A stretch of DNA of 64,000 bases, taken from the NCBI GenBank assembly GCA_900320045.1, contig ONQT01000005.1, forward strand, positions 1-64,000, written 5' to 3'. The stretch comes from an uncultured Prevotellaceae bacterium. Its GTDB lineage: Bacteria > Bacteroidota > Bacteroidia > Bacteroidales > Bacteroidaceae. The stretch's first letter is position 1. Each line of letters starts with the position of its first letter. The translations under genes and the position numbers were made by a program. Positions 1-8,843 of the stretch are shown here, one piece after another. Under the pieces are notes generated by a model, which ran no database searches, was not told the origin of the DNA, and worked only from the letters and a program-made list of their open reading frames with translations.

Positions 1-765
1 AGCCTCGTCAGCCTGCTCCTGAGTCAGCCAACCCTTAGCCATGTTGCTCTCGATGTGATCCTCAGAGTCAACGAGGTTGGGGTTCAGGCCAGCCTTCTTA
101 AGCTTCATCTCAACGAACTTCTCTACCTGCTCCAGCTTGGTCTTCTCAACAGCAGTCTTGTACTCCTCGTCGAGAATCTTCTGGTCAACGCTGGCAGCGT
201 CCAGAGCAACGGGCTTCATAGCAGCAACCTGCATAGCTACGAGGTGACCCTGCTCGGCAGCGGGCTTGTTGGTCTGTACCATGGTGCACAGTGTGTTCTT
301 ACCCATGTGGTTGTAGACCTCGATGTTATCACCCTCGAGAGTCAGGTAGCCGTCCAGCTCCATCTTCTCACCAGTGATACCAGAGCGCTGTGTTACAGCC
401 TCTTGAGCGGTCTGACCGTTAACAGTCAGATTCTTAACAGCCTCCAAATCGGTAGCCTTAGCAGCAATGGCAGCGTCGAGGATGCTCTGAGTCAAAGCGA
501 TGAAGTCAGCACCGTTGGCAACGAAGTCGGTCTCGCACTTCAGGGCGAGCATGGCAGCAAAGCCATCAACGCTCTTTACGAGCACACAACCATTAGAGGT
601 CTCACGGTCGCTACGCTTAGCAGCGATAGCCAGGCCGCGCTCACGGAGCAGCTCCTTAGCCTTGTCGAAGTCGCCCTCTGCCTCGGTCAGTGCCTTCTTT
701 ACGTCAGCCAGGCCTGCGCCGGTCATAGCGCGAAGCTTCTTGATATCGTCAATTGAAATAGCCAT
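1..765 (-). CDS. tsf: Elongation factor Ts, 3' end beyond the window
   Basis: EF-Ts is the guanine nucleotide exchange factor that recycles EF-Tu in the cytoplasm. The reading frame starts at the ATG complementary to 763-765 and stays open to base 1, giving 255 residues without a stop, so the C-terminus lies outside the window. The N-terminal UBA-like region (MAISIDDIKKLRAMTGAGLA) and the EF-Tu contact motif TDFVAN (residues 79-84) are clear. It is the last visible gene of the rplM-rpsI-rpsB-tsf operon, 35 bp after rpsB; rpsB-tsf pairing is near universal in bacteria. No odd features are seen. Confidence 0.97.
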   Translation of the reverse strand, partial: MAISIDDIKKLRAMTGAGLADVKKALTEAEGDFDKAKELLRERGLAIAAKRSDRETSNGCVLVKSVDGFAAMLALKCETDFVANGADFIALTQSILDAAIAAKATDLEAVKNLTVNGQTAQEAVTQRSGITGEKMELDGYLTLEGDNIEVYNHMGKNTLCTMVQTNKPAAEQGHLVAMQVAAMKPVALDAASVDQKILDEEYKTAVEKTKLEQVEKFVEMKLKKAGLNPNLVDSEDHIESNMAKGWLTQEQADEA

Positions 766-800
766 AATAATCTTTAATGTTTAATCGTTAATTCTTAATC

Positions 801-1589
801 TTACTCTGCGGTCTCTTCTGCAGCGGGAGCAGCCTCCTCAGCGGCGGGAGCCTCAGCAGCCTCCTCGGCATTCTTGCGGGGACGACGAGCCTGACGCTTG
901 GGCTTGGCCTCTTCAGCCTCGGCCTCAGCCTGAGCATCGGCAGCCTTCTCGTCAGCCTTCTCAACCTTACGCTCCTCAATACCCTCGTTGATGGCAGCGC
1001 AGCAGGCAGAGAGGATAACCTCTACAGAGTCCTTGGCGTCATCATTAGCGGGAATAACGAAGTCGATGTTCTTGGGGTCGCTGTTGGTATCAACGATACC
1101 GAACACGGGAATACCCAGACGATTAGCCTCACGAACTGCAATCTGCTCCTTCAGCACGTCAACTACGAACAGGGCGCTGGGCAGACGGGTCAGGTCGGCG
1201 ATAGAACCGAGGTTCTTCTCCAACTTGGCACGCTGACGAGTTACCTGCAGCAGCTCGCGCTTTGACAGGTTAGCGTAAGTACCATCCTGCATGAGCTTGT
1301 CGATGTTCGCCATTTTCTTCACGGCCTTGCGGATAGTCGGGAAGTTGGTCAACATACCACCCGGCCAGCGCTCGATAACGTAAGGCATACCAACGCTCTG
1401 AGCCTTCTCGGCGATGATTTCCTTGGTCTGTTTTTTAGTAGCGACGAACAGAGTCTTGTGCAGGTCGATGATATGAATACCATTACGCTCAGTATAGATG
1501 TAAGGAGCCATTGCGGGGTTCCACTTACGCTTCAGGTGGCCGAAGTGGCAGCCAGCCTGCAGCAATTGGTCAAAATTTGTTCTTGCCAT
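801..1589 (-). CDS. rpsB: 30S ribosomal protein S2
   Basis: S2 binds the 30S subunit near the head-body junction and helps recruit S1. The 262-residue product has the S2 core: N-terminal MARTNFDQLLQAGCHFGHL, then the WNPAMAPYIY and ERWPGGMLTNF segments, and the LPSALFVVDV and FGIVDTNSDP motifs. After about residue 205 it carries an Ala/Glu-rich tail with a basic patch (KPKRQARRPRK), which extends the usual S2 length by roughly 30 residues. Such acidic, low-complexity S2 tails are common in Bacteroidetes. It sits between rpsI and tsf on the same strand. Confidence 0.97.
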   Translation of the reverse strand: MARTNFDQLLQAGCHFGHLKRKWNPAMAPYIYTERNGIHIIDLHKTLFVATKKQTKEIIAEKAQSVGMPYVIERWPGGMLTNFPTIRKAVKKMANIDKLMQDGTYANLSKRELLQVTRQRAKLEKNLGSIADLTRLPSALFVVDVLKEQIAVREANRLGIPVFGIVDTNSDPKNIDFVIPANDDAKDSVEVILSACCAAINEGIEERKVEKADEKAADAQAEAEAEEAKPKRQARRPRKNAEEAAEAPAAEEAAPAAEETAE

Positions 1590-1706
1590 TTTGATTTTCT
1601 TCTTAAATTGTTTACTTTCTTTTTAATTCTATTGATTGTTAGAATCAGCCGAAGGGTAGTCCAAAGGAATCCCAACGGTTTAGATACTAAACGCAGTCCA
1701 GTTGGA

Positions 1707-2093
1707 TTAACGCTTACTGAACTGGAAGCGACGACGTGCCTTGGGCTGACCGGGCTTCTTACGCTCAACCTCACGGGCATCGCGGGTCAGGAAGCCTTGA
1801 CTCTTCAGAGTCTTCTTGTCCTCAGCATTGATCTTAACCAAAGCACGAGCGATGGCGAGACGCAGAGCCTGGCTCTGGCCAGTGAAGCCACCACCGTCGA
1901 GATTGGCCTTGATGTCATATTTCTCAGCAACCTCCAGCAGGTTCAGCGGCTGCTTCACCACGTACTGCAGAATAGCAGAGGGGAAGTATACTGAGATGTC
2001 TTTCTTGTTGATCGTGATCTTGCCAGTACCCTCTGACAGATAAACGCGAGCTACCGAGCTCTTGCGACGACCTATTGCATTGATGTATTCCAT
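1707..2093 (-). CDS. rpsI: 30S ribosomal protein S9
   Basis: S9 sits in the 30S head, and its C-terminal tail reaches the P-site tRNA. The 128-residue product begins MEYINAIGRRKSSVARVYL and ends in the diagnostic basic tail RRRFQFSKR, whose last Lys-Arg contacts tRNA in the family. Length is normal. It follows rplM by 40 bp, and the rplM-rpsI pair is conserved across bacteria. The rplM-rpsI gap holds AT-rich reiterated words (atttacaattta). Confidence 0.98.
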   Translation of the reverse strand: MEYINAIGRRKSSVARVYLSEGTGKITINKKDISVYFPSAILQYVVKQPLNLLEVAEKYDIKANLDGGGFTGQSQALRLAIARALVKINAEDKKTLKSQGFLTRDAREVERKKPGQPKARRRFQFSKR

Positions 2094-2133
2094 CTTGATA
2101 TTTACTATTTAACGATTTACAATTTACAATTTA

Positions 2134-2601
2134 TCACTTGTAGAGGTTGATGTCGATAGCCTTGGGCTTCTGTGCAGCATGAGGATGCTCTGTTCCCTCG
2201 TATACGAAGAGGTTGTTCAGCAGGGCACGACCAAGGGGACCTTTGGGCAGCATACCCTTCACAGCGTGCTTGATAATGCGCTCTGTGCCGAAGGGCTTCT
2301 TGCGCAGTTCAGCAGGCGTGTTGAAACGCTGGCCACCGGGATAGCCCGTGTAGCGGGTGTAAACCTTGTCTGTCTCTTTCTTACCAGTGAATACCACCTT
2401 CTGGGCGTTGATGATGATAACGTTGTCGCCACAGTCCTGGTTGGGAGTGAAGGTGGGCTTGTACTTTCCGCGGATAATCTTAGCCACTTTCGAGGCAAGG
2501 CGGCCTACTACCTGGTCGGTAGCGTCGATAACCACCCATTCCTTCTGCTCGCGAGCAGCTTCCTTAGATACGGAAACAGTCTTGTAACTTAAAGTGTTCA
2601 T
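2134..2601 (-). CDS. rplM: 50S ribosomal protein L13
   Basis: L13 is an early assembly protein of the 50S subunit. The 155-residue product has the L13 motifs WVVIDATDQVVGRLAS, YTGYPGGQR and MLPKGPLGRALLNNL, and a C-terminus typical of the Bacteroidetes form (HPHAAQKPKAIDINLYK). It is first in the rplM-rpsI-rpsB-tsf operon. The predicted promoter -7 box lies about 210 bp upstream, leaving a leader near 190 nt that may control the operon. Confidence 0.98.
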   Translation of the reverse strand: MNTLSYKTVSVSKEAAREQKEWVVIDATDQVVGRLASKVAKIIRGKYKPTFTPNQDCGDNVIIINAQKVVFTGKKETDKVYTRYTGYPGGQRFNTPAELRKKPFGTERIIKHAVKGMLPKGPLGRALLNNLFVYEGTEHPHAAQKPKAIDINLYK

Positions 2602-2807
2602 TTCTCTTTTTAAATTTTACTACTAAAAAACATTGTTCTTTTCTCTCTTATGCGCACAAATAACCACCGGCGAAGGTCTAACGCTCCGCAAGTAGTCTAA
2701 CTTCTGCGCTGAACCGCTGCTCTCACGAACCACCGTGCCCGGCCAAAGACACTGCTATTCCGCAACAATTCACGGGGATTCTAAGTCTCTCCCCAATAAT
2801 CGGACTG
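2602..2807 (-). ncRNA. Candidate structured 5' leader of the rplM operon
   Basis: This gene-free stretch lies between the -7 box (2808-2815) and the rplM start. On the minus strand it can form at least one clear hairpin, with arms GGGGA and TCCCC around an 11-nt loop near its 5' end, followed by a GC-rich segment with related CGGTGGTT words that may pair in alternative ways. L13 or S9 leader autoregulation is known in other phyla. Regulation here is inferred only from length, position and pairing potential. No terminator or start-codon-sequestering stem was proven. Confidence 0.35.
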
Positions 2808-2815
2808 CAAAGGTA
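2808..2815 (-). promoter_or_regulatory. Promoter -7 box of the rplM operon
   Basis: The minus strand reads TACCTTTG, an exact match to the Bacteroidetes -7 consensus TAnnTTTG. No clear TTTG is seen at the -33 position; that region is the reiterated word gaaagat (2826-2850). Confidence 0.6.
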
Positions 2816-2825
2816 CGACTAAAAA

Positions 2826-2858
2826 ATGAAAGATGAAAGATGAAAGAAGAAAAATGGA
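2826..2858. repeat. Reiterated intergenic word (gaaagat type)
   Basis: A run of imperfect copies of the word atgaaag lies upstream of the rplM promoter, between it and the comEC-like gene. It is one of the many short word-repeat spacers in this window. Confidence 0.6.
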
Positions 2859-2932
2859 GGCAAAAAGCACTCTTTTATGATTATTTAACTCTTTTGACCG
2901 CTATGTCAATACATATTTGTCTCGTTTATTCG

Positions 2933-2940
2933 TACCTTTG
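2933..2940 (+). promoter_or_regulatory. Promoter -7 box of the comEC-like gene
   Basis: TACCTTTG ends 5 nt before the ATG at 2946, so transcription should start at or within a base or two of the start codon. No Shine-Dalgarno is present, as expected for a leaderless message. Confidence 0.6.
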
Positions 2941-2945
2941 TACCC

Positions 2946-4160
2946 ATGAAGATTCATGCACCATTGTTTCCGCTAGCCGTATGTCTGATAGCAGGCATCA
3001 CCATGAGCGAGTATCTCTGCGAATGGACACTGGGAGGCATCGCCTATCCCGGATGGACACTAGGCCTGATACTACTGGGGGTAGGTGCAGCAGTCACCGC
3101 CCTACTCTATCACTGGCCGCGCTGTCAGACGGCGGGCATCTGGCTATGCTTCGTTCTGTTGGGAATGACGTTAGGCGGAAGGAGCTTGGAGTCAGAAGGG
3201 ACGAGACAGGAGACGCGAGATAGCGGACTGCGACAGCAATTCTTGGAGTGGCGCAGCGTATTGCTGGAGAAATACCACGAATGGGGTGTGGGCGACGAAG
3301 CATACGGTGTCGTAGCCGCAATGACGCTGGGTGATAAGAAAGCGATAGACAAGGACACCAAGGAGACATATCGCGTAGCGGGAGCCTCACACATCTTAGC
3401 ATTGAGCGGACTGCACCTGATGATAATCTATAGCGTCATCACGCTATTGGTGGGATGGATGCGCTTCCGCCTGCTGTCACAGGTCATCATCGTCCTGGCT
3501 ATTTGGGCCTTTGCCTTACTCACCGGACTATCGCCCAGCGTGACGCGTTCAGCAGCGATGATTACCGTCTATGCCCTGCTGTCGTTAGGCTATCGTGAAC
3601 GCATGTCGGTCAACACATTAGCCTTCGTTGCCATCATCATGCTGATCATCAGTCCCTCCATGCTTTACGATGTGGGCTTCCAATTGTCGTTCATGGCTGT
3701 ATTATCCATCGTATTATGGCATCCACTGCTCAATGGGCTCATTCCGTTGCACGTCCAACAGCGTCACCACTGGCTGAGCAACCTATGGGGACTCATCACC
3801 GTCAGCACTGCCGCCCAGATTGGTACGGCACCTTTAGTAGCCTACTACTTCGGACGCTTGCCCGTATGGTTTCTGTTGAGCAACTTCATCGTCATCCCGT
3901 TAGCTACCGTGGTACTCTACCTGACGTTAGCATTAGTCGTCTTCAACTGGTGGACGTGGGCGGCTACCCTCGTAGCCAAGGTTCTGACCGCAGTCGTGGT
4001 GACGATGGAGCGAGGCCTGGCATGGGTAGGCGCACTACCCTACAGCAGCATCGACGGCATTCAGTTGTCTGTACTTCGCGTGTACCTTATATATATAATA
4101 ATAGGGAGTTTGTTCGTAGCCGTTAGCATACGATTTCCAGCAATTCGCCGAAGTGTGTGA
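2946..4160 (+). CDS. Short ComEC/Rec2-family membrane protein
   Basis: The 404-residue protein is an integral membrane protein with about ten hydrophobic segments. It contains the ComEC/Rec2 competence core, including SHILALSGLHLMIIY near residues 147-161 and the LTGLSPSVTRSA motif. In full-length ComEC this domain forms the inner-membrane DNA channel. The C-terminal metallo-beta-lactamase-like domain of longer members is absent, and little remains of the N-terminal OB-like domain. Whether this short form imports DNA is not shown. Residues 80-95 (SLESEGTRQETRDSG) are low-complexity and encoded by purine-rich DNA like the local spacer words. Its 3' end overlaps the convergent HAD gene by 38 bp. 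Confidence 0.85.
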   Translation: MKIHAPLFPLAVCLIAGITMSEYLCEWTLGGIAYPGWTLGLILLGVGAAVTALLYHWPRCQTAGIWLCFVLLGMTLGGRSLESEGTRQETRDSGLRQQFLEWRSVLLEKYHEWGVGDEAYGVVAAMTLGDKKAIDKDTKETYRVAGASHILALSGLHLMIIYSVITLLVGWMRFRLLSQVIIVLAIWAFALLTGLSPSVTRSAAMITVYALLSLGYRERMSVNTLAFVAIIMLIISPSMLYDVGFQLSFMAVLSIVLWHPLLNGLIPLHVQQRHHWLSNLWGLITVSTAAQIGTAPLVAYYFGRLPVWFLLSNFIVIPLATVVLYLTLALVVFNWWTWAATLVAKVLTAVVVTMERGLAWVGALPYSSIDGIQLSVLRVYLIYIIIGSLFVAVSIRFPAIRRSV

Positions 4161-4821
4161 TTTTGCGCAGTCGCTCGTGCGGAAACTCCTCGCTCTTCTC
4201 CAGTTCCCACACCACGTGGTAAGGAATGTGTGCAGCCCAGGCTCCTGCAGCCAAGGCGGGGGCAATGTCAGAGCGGAACGAGTTGCCCACCATGAGTGTT
4301 TCCTCGGGAGCCACACCAAGGTTCTCGCACAACTGACGATACTCCGTTTCCGTTTTGTTAGAAACAGTCTCGACGTGCGAGAAGTACTGTTCCAGTCCAG
4401 AGCGTCTCAGTTTGCCCTCTTGATCCATCAACTCTCCTTTGGTGAATACCACCAAGCGGAAACGGCGCAGTTCGGACAGGCGCTGCAGGGTATCTTCGAC
4501 CTCAGGCAGCGGTGTTGTTGGGAAGTTAAGCAGTTCCTTGCCTAAGTCCAGCAGTTTCATGACGATATCACCCGTCAGCTGCTCATGACTGATGCGGACG
4601 GCATTCTCGATGAGCGACAAGGTAAAAGCCTTGGTGCCATAGCCCGTCAATGACAAGTTACGGCGTTCTGTCTCGAAAAGTCCCTGTCCTACCTCACGTG
4701 CTGTAGCCCATGGTGCCAACAGGTCGCAGCACTTCTGCTGCACCTCGTCAAACCATGACTGACAGTCCCATAACGTGTCGTCAGCATCGAAGGCTATCAC
4801 TTTTATGTCTTGAGGTTTCAT
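4123..4821 (-). CDS. HAD-superfamily hydrolase
   Basis: A cytoplasmic haloacid-dehalogenase-type phosphatase of 232 residues. Motif I is AFDADDTLW near residues 10-18 with the nucleophile Asp, motif II is VVFTKG, and motif III/IV is LMVGNSFRSDIAPALAAG. I start it at MKPQDIKVIAF (ATG complementary to 4819-4821). The frame is open 25 codons further upstream, but that stretch encodes His/Thr-rich sequence made of an intergenic word repeat. The substrate is unknown; the fold resembles the phosphoglycolate phosphatase/YjjG group. It is downstream of the exported protein gene at 4880. Confidence 0.88.
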   Translation of the reverse strand: MKPQDIKVIAFDADDTLWDCQSWFDEVQQKCCDLLAPWATAREVGQGLFETERRNLSLTGYGTKAFTLSLIENAVRISHEQLTGDIVMKLLDLGKELLNFPTTPLPEVEDTLQRLSELRRFRLVVFTKGELMDQEGKLRRSGLEQYFSHVETVSNKTETEYRQLCENLGVAPEETLMVGNSFRSDIAPALAAGAWAAHIPYHVVWELEKSEEFPHERLRKITHFGELLEIVC

Positions 4822-4832
4822 AGGGCAAATAG

Positions 4833-4872
4833 TGGTAATATGGGTCTGATGGGTTTTATGGGTATGATGAGG
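4833..4872. repeat. Reiterated intergenic word (atgggt/tgatgg type)
   Basis: The spacer between the HAD gene and the exported-protein gene is built from imperfect copies of atgggt-ctgatggg-ttttatgggt. The class resembles the words at 41735-41765, at 42178-42235 and inside alaS. Confidence 0.6.
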
Positions 4873-4879
4873 AAAGTGG

Positions 4880-5893
4880 TTATTCCCAATAGGCAATGGT
4901 ACGTTTCTGTAGGACGGTGGTGCGCTGGCTCTGAGTCCCCTTCTCCCAATAGCTCAACTGCAGTGAGTTGGTAGTCCAGTTGCCCTGCTTGTCGCGGGTC
5001 AGGTAACTATTATACAGTGTTATGCTCAAGACACACTCCTCGTTCTGCCATACCTTCTGAGTCTCTGACTGCAGTTCACCATCGGCATTATAAGTATATT
5101 CGTGAACGTAAGAGATGCCAGCAACAGGGTTCTCCAACGTACGGCGAACCAAGCGATAGCGACTGTCGTACTCAAAATTGACAAGACTATAGCCTTCTTT
5201 CTCCGTCATGCGGGCTTTTCGCAAGTATCCGTTGCTGTCATATTGCCGTTCCTGCAGGTCGGCATTCTCCAGTTGTCCGTCCGGCGAGAAGTGCATAAAC
5301 TGATCCTCACTGACGGCATTTTCGGTGACGACCTCCTGTACAGGTCCGTGCAGTCCTATGTTTACAGCATCCTTGTAATAAGGCCCTTCCAAGACATAGA
5401 GTGCCCGAATGTCACGCGATCCGTTGTCGTTATCGACCACAGAGAGTTTGATACTACCGTTATCGTCCATGAAAAGCCACGCATCATGACGTTCCTCCAG
5501 TCCTCCATGTTCCTGATTGAGTTTCAGCAGGAAGTACTGCAGGTTGCGCTCAAGCATCTGCTGTGTGCTGTAGGGGCCGATGGTGACATAAGCCGAGTTC
5601 ACCAAATGCGTCTCAGGGGTAATGGTCACCATCAGCTTGGCACGAATGCCATAGTACATTCCGCGGAAATAGAAGTCCTCGCCGTCTCCCGACTTTCCCC
5701 AAGGCTGCCAGCCGGCGGTTTGCAGACGCGCAGAAACGCTATCTACGACACCCGCCAGCGAGATGCCCATCAGTTTAAGACTATGCGGATCGGAAACAGC
5801 GGTAAGAGCTGAGAGGTGAGAGGTGAGAGAATAGACTTGTGAGGCAAGGAGCCACACAAGTATTCCAGAAAGAATACTCCGACGTAAAACCAT
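4880..5893 (-). CDS. Exported protein of unknown function with YD-like repeats
   Basis: I do not recognise the family. The 337-residue product has an N-terminal hydrophobic signal segment (SILSGILVWLLASQVYS), so it is probably exported to the periplasm or surface. Residues about 210-300 contain short patterns such as RQYDSNGYLRKARM, VNFEYDSRYRLVRRTL and YTYNADGELQSE. These resemble the toxin/RHS-type YD repeat and the MORN-like output of Bacteroidetes lipoproteins. Codons just after the signal peptide (SLTSHLSALTA) are encoded by a gaggtgagagg word repeat at 5811-5831. It starts 25 bp after alaS on the same strand, so it is probably co-transcribed. Confidence 0.75.
   Translation of the reverse strand: MVLRRSILSGILVWLLASQVYSLTSHLSALTAVSDPHSLKLMGISLAGVVDSVSARLQTAGWQPWGKSGDGEDFYFRGMYYGIRAKLMVTITPETHLVNSAYVTIGPYSTQQMLERNLQYFLLKLNQEHGGLEERHDAWLFMDDNGSIKLSVVDNDNGSRDIRALYVLEGPYYKDAVNIGLHGPVQEVVTENAVSEDQFMHFSPDGQLENADLQERQYDSNGYLRKARMTEKEGYSLVNFEYDSRYRLVRRTLENPVAGISYVHEYTYNADGELQSETQKVWQNEECVLSITLYNSYLTRDKQGNWTTNSLQLSYWEKGTQSQRTTVLQKRTIAYWE
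5811..5831. repeat. Word repeat (gaggtgagagg) inside an exported-protein gene
   Basis: Tandem copies of gag(c/g)tgaga fall within the coding sequence just after the signal peptide. The same word, inverted, fills the gene's own 5' gap at 5891-5926 and recurs in ispG and ribD. Confidence 0.6.
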
Positions 5894-5926
5894 CCTCTCA
5901 CCTCTTACTTCTTATCTCTTACAGAT
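5894..5926. repeat. Word repeat between alaS and the exported-protein gene
   Basis: The gap reads as ctctcacctcttacttcttatctcttac-type sequence; its complement is made of the words gtaagaga, agaagt and gaggtgagagg. The same words occur in the same order class inside ispG (57327-57374). Confidence 0.65.
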
Positions 5927-8645
5927 TGGCCAGTTCGACAATCTTGTCGACAGCAGCAGAAAGTCCATCGACATCCTTACCACCTGCCGAAGCATAGTGA
6001 GGCTGACCACCGCCACCACCCTGGATGAGTTTGGCGGCCTCGCGAATCATCTGACCGGCGTTGAGCTGGTGTTCCTTCACCATATCGTCGGAAAGCATCA
6101 CGCTGAGCAGCGGTTTGCCCTGGAACTTAGAACCGATGACGCAGACAAGGTTCTCGGGAATAGCCTCGCGGACCTTGAAGACTAGGTCTTTGGCCATCTG
6201 GGCCTCGATGGGCAGAATGGCTCTGACGACCTGTACACCGTTGATATTCTGAGCTTTGCTGACGACTTTTTCCTTCAACGTCTCAACAGCCTGCTGCTGG
6301 AACTGCTCCAGCTCGTGCTTCATCGTATCGTGCTCGTCGACATACTTCTGGATGATGCCCAACAAGTCCTGTCCGTTGCTGAAGAACGAGCGGATACGCT
6401 GGATGGTGTCCTCGTAGGAGTAGATATACTCCTCGCAGTCGCGGCCAGTGACGGCCTCAATACGGCGTACGCCGGCAGCCACACTGCTCTCGCTGAGAAT
6501 CTTGAAGAATCCGATGCGACCCGTGCTGGTGGCGTGAATACCACCGCAGAACTCGCATGACGGTCCGAAGCGTACCACACGCACCTTATCACCGTACTTC
6601 TCACCGAAGAGGGCGATAGCACCTAACTGCTTAGCCTCTTCGAAAGGCATGTCGCGGTGCTCGTCGATGTGGATATCCTGACGAACCATGTCGTTCACCA
6701 TGCGTTCCACCTGGCGCAGCTCGTCGTCGGTGACCTTCTGGAAGTGCGAGAAGTCAAAACGCAGGGAATGAGGACCGACAAAGGAGCCCTTCTGCTCCAC
6801 ATGGTCGCCCAGCACTTGCTTCAGAGCATAGTCAAGCAGGTGGGTAGCGGTATGGTTGGCTGCCGAGGCATCGCGCTTGTCGGTATCGACGCAGGCCATG
6901 AACTCCGCCGTGGGATCAGCAGGCAGTTTCTTGACAATGTGTACGCTCTGACCATTCTCACGCTTGGTATCGACAATGTCGATGGTCTCGGCCTCGTTGC
7001 AGAGCACACCCTGATCACCGACCTGTCCACCCATTTCGCCATAGAACGGTGTGTAGTCGAGTACCAGCTCGTAAAACTCGTTCTTCTTCTGTGTCACCCT
7101 GCGGTAACGCAGGATGTGGCAAGGGTATTCAGTATAGTCGTAACCGACGAACTGCTGTTCGCCTGAGGGAGAGACCTCAGGAGTGGCGGCAACAATGACC
7201 CAGTCGCTGTTTTCGACGGCTGCGGCATTACGGGCGCGGTCTTTCTGCTTCTGCATCTCGACATTGAACTGCTCCTCATCGACGGTAAAGCCGTTCTCAC
7301 GGCAGATCAGCTCCGTGAGGTCGAGGGGGAAACCATAGGTATCAAACAAGCGGAAAGCCTGAACACCGTCGAGGATGAGACCCGACGGAGAAGCGTCGGG
7401 AGTTGTGGCCTTTATTTCTGCCATGGCTTTGTCGAGCAGGGCGATGCCCTTGTCAAGGGTGCGCAGGAAGGAGTCTTCCTCTTCCTTAATAACTTTGGTG
7501 ATGAGTTCCTGCTGGGCCTTCAGCTCAGGGAAGGCGTCACCCATCTCGGCCACCAGTGTAGGAACGAGACGGAACAGGAAACCATCCTTCTGACCTAAAA
7601 AGGTATAGGCGTAGCGCACTGCACGGCGCAGAATGCGGCGAATGACATAGCCGGCCTTGGCATTGCTGGGCAGCTGGCCGTCGGCAATAGAGAAAGCTAC
7701 GGCACGCAGGTGGTCGGCACAGACGCGCATAGCAACGTTGATTTCTTCTTGGGACTCATTGGTCTCATTGGCTCCATTGAGCTCATTAGTCTTATTGGAC
7801 TCATGGGCCTCATAGGTCTCATAAGAGAGGCCGGTGAGCTGCTCCTCCATCTTAATGATAGGCTGGAAGATGTCGGTATCGTAGTTGGAGTGTTTACCCT
7901 GCAGCATGCGTACCAGACGCTCAAAGCCCATACCGGTGTCGATGACATTCATCGACAAAGGCTCCAAAGAGCCGTCGGCCTTGCGGTTGAACTGCATGAA
8001 TACGATGTTCCATATCTCGATAACCTGCGGGTGGTCTTTGTTGACCAATTCGCGCCCAGTAGGACCGTTCTTCTTCTCTTCCTCGGGACGGCTGTCGACG
8101 TGAATCTCGGAGCAGGGTCCGCAGGGACCTGTGTCTCCCATTTCCCAGAAGTTGTCGTGTTTGTTGCCGTTGATGATGTGGTCAGCCGGCACGTGCTTAG
8201 CCCAGAACTTGGCAGCCTCGTCGTCGCGGGGGATATTCTCCTCGGGTGAGCCCTCAAACACGGTAACATAGAGGTCTTTGGGATCAAGCTTCAGCACATC
8301 TACCAAATACTCCCAAGCCATGTCGATGGCGCCCTCCTTGAAGTAGTCGCCGAACGACCAGTTGCCAAGCATCTCGAACATGGTATGGTGGTAAGTATCA
8401 TGACCTACCTCTTCCAGGTCGTTGTGCTTACCGCTGACGCGCAGACACTTCTGAGTATCCGCACGACGACGGGGCTCCGGGTCACGTGTACCTAATATAA
8501 TATCCTTCCACTGGTTCATGCCTGCGTTGGTAAACATCAGCGTGGGGTCATCCTTGATAACCATCGGTGCAGAGGGCACGATGGCGTGCTGCTTCGACTC
8601 AAAGAACTTTTTGAATGAGTCGCGAATCTCGTTGGCTGTCATCAT
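5919..8645 (-). CDS. alaS: Alanine-tRNA ligase
   Basis: Cytoplasmic alanyl-tRNA synthetase, 908 residues, slightly long for the family (about 870-880). Visible: the class II catalytic domain from [14 protein letters not shown] with [12 protein letters not shown], the tRNA-recognition segment with [21 protein letters not shown], the editing-domain motif [11 protein letters not shown], the second zinc-binding motif [13 protein letters not shown], and the C-terminal [14 protein letters not shown]. Between the catalytic and tRNA-recognition parts, residues about 273-298 are a Asn/Glu/Thr-rich insertion ([20 protein letters not shown]) encoded by a reiterated ctcatt word. I chose the first Met of MMTANE. 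The promoter -7 box is 76 bp upstream. Confidence 0.97.
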   Translation of the reverse strand: MMTANEIRDSFKKFFESKQHAIVPSAPMVIKDDPTLMFTNAGMNQWKDIILGTRDPEPRRRADTQKCLRVSGKHNDLEEVGHDTYHHTMFEMLGNWSFGDYFKEGAIDMAWEYLVDVLKLDPKDLYVTVFEGSPEENIPRDDEAAKFWAKHVPADHIINGNKHDNFWEMGDTGPCGPCSEIHVDSRPEEEKKNGPTGRELVNKDHPQVIEIWNIVFMQFNRKADGSLEPLSMNVIDTGMGFERLVRMLQGKHSNYDTDIFQPIIKMEEQLTGLSYETYEAHESNKTNELNGANETNESQEEINVAMRVCADHLRAVAFSIADGQLPSNAKAGYVIRRILRRAVRYAYTFLGQKDGFLFRLVPTLVAEMGDAFPELKAQQELITKVIKEEEDSFLRTLDKGIALLDKAMAEIKATTPDASPSGLILDGVQAFRLFDTYGFPLDLTELICRENGFTVDEEQFNVEMQKQKDRARNAAAVENSDWVIVAATPEVSPSGEQQFVGYDYTEYPCHILRYRRVTQKKNEFYELVLDYTPFYGEMGGQVGDQGVLCNEAETIDIVDTKRENGQSVHIVKKLPADPTAEFMACVDTDKRDASAANHTATHLLDYALKQVLGDHVEQKGSFVGPHSLRFDFSHFQKVTDDELRQVERMVNDMVRQDIHIDEHRDMPFEEAKQLGAIALFGEKYGDKVRVVRFGPSCEFCGGIHATSTGRIGFFKILSESSVAAGVRRIEAVTGRDCEEYIYSYEDTIQRIRSFFSNGQDLLGIIQKYVDEHDTMKHELEQFQQQAVETLKEKVVSKAQNINGVQVVRAILPIEAQMAKDLVFKVREAIPENLVCVIGSKFQGKPLLSVMLSDDMVKEHQLNAGQMIREAAKLIQGGGGGQPHYASAGGKDVDGLSAAVDKIVELANL
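7752..7827. repeat. In-frame word repeat inside alaS (ctcattgg/ctcatagg)
   Basis: About eight imperfect copies of the 8-10 bp word ctcattgg(n) follow one another (gactcattgg, tctcattgg, ctccattgag, ctcattagt, cttattgga, ctcatgggc, ctcatagg, tctcataag). The array stays in frame and encodes the extra loop at residues 273-298. Similar words fill intergenic gaps at 4833, 41735 and 42178. Confidence 0.85.
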
Positions 8646-8649
8646 ATCT

Positions 8650-8695
8650 ATTTACAATTTGACAATTTACTATTTGACAATTTATTGTTTTGACT
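8650..8695. repeat. AT-rich word repeat upstream of alaS
   Basis: Imperfect copies of atttgacaattta and atttactatttgac lie in the alaS leader. Closely similar words occur at 2100-2132 and 55208-55242. Confidence 0.6.
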
Positions 8696-8720
8696 ATTTA
8701 CTCTGTTACAATTTTGGGTG

Positions 8721-8728
8721 CAAAATTA
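8721..8728 (-). promoter_or_regulatory. Promoter -7 box of alaS
   Basis: The minus strand reads TAATTTTG (TAnnTTTG), giving a leader of about 70 nt that includes the AT-rich word repeat. No clean -33 element is seen. Confidence 0.45.
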
Positions 8729-8843
8729 CTAAAAATATATCAATTACCCATTATCAATGATGAATTATTTTACGGAAGGGGACAAAATGAGGCGTTGAAC
8801 GTCTTTTTATATATAAAATATAAACGTAATTAAGCATAAGGAT

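Noticed and set aside
55-756. Long open frame on the plus strand opposite tsf
   Set aside because: It is a shadow of the conserved EF-Ts gene; the protein is low in expected composition and has no family features. The same holds for the many frames opposite metG, speA, kduI, alaS and the pectate lyase.
4822-4896. N-terminal extension of the HAD hydrolase
   Set aside because: The 25 extra codons are His/Thr-rich and formed by an intergenic word repeat; the family starts near MKPQDIKVIAF.
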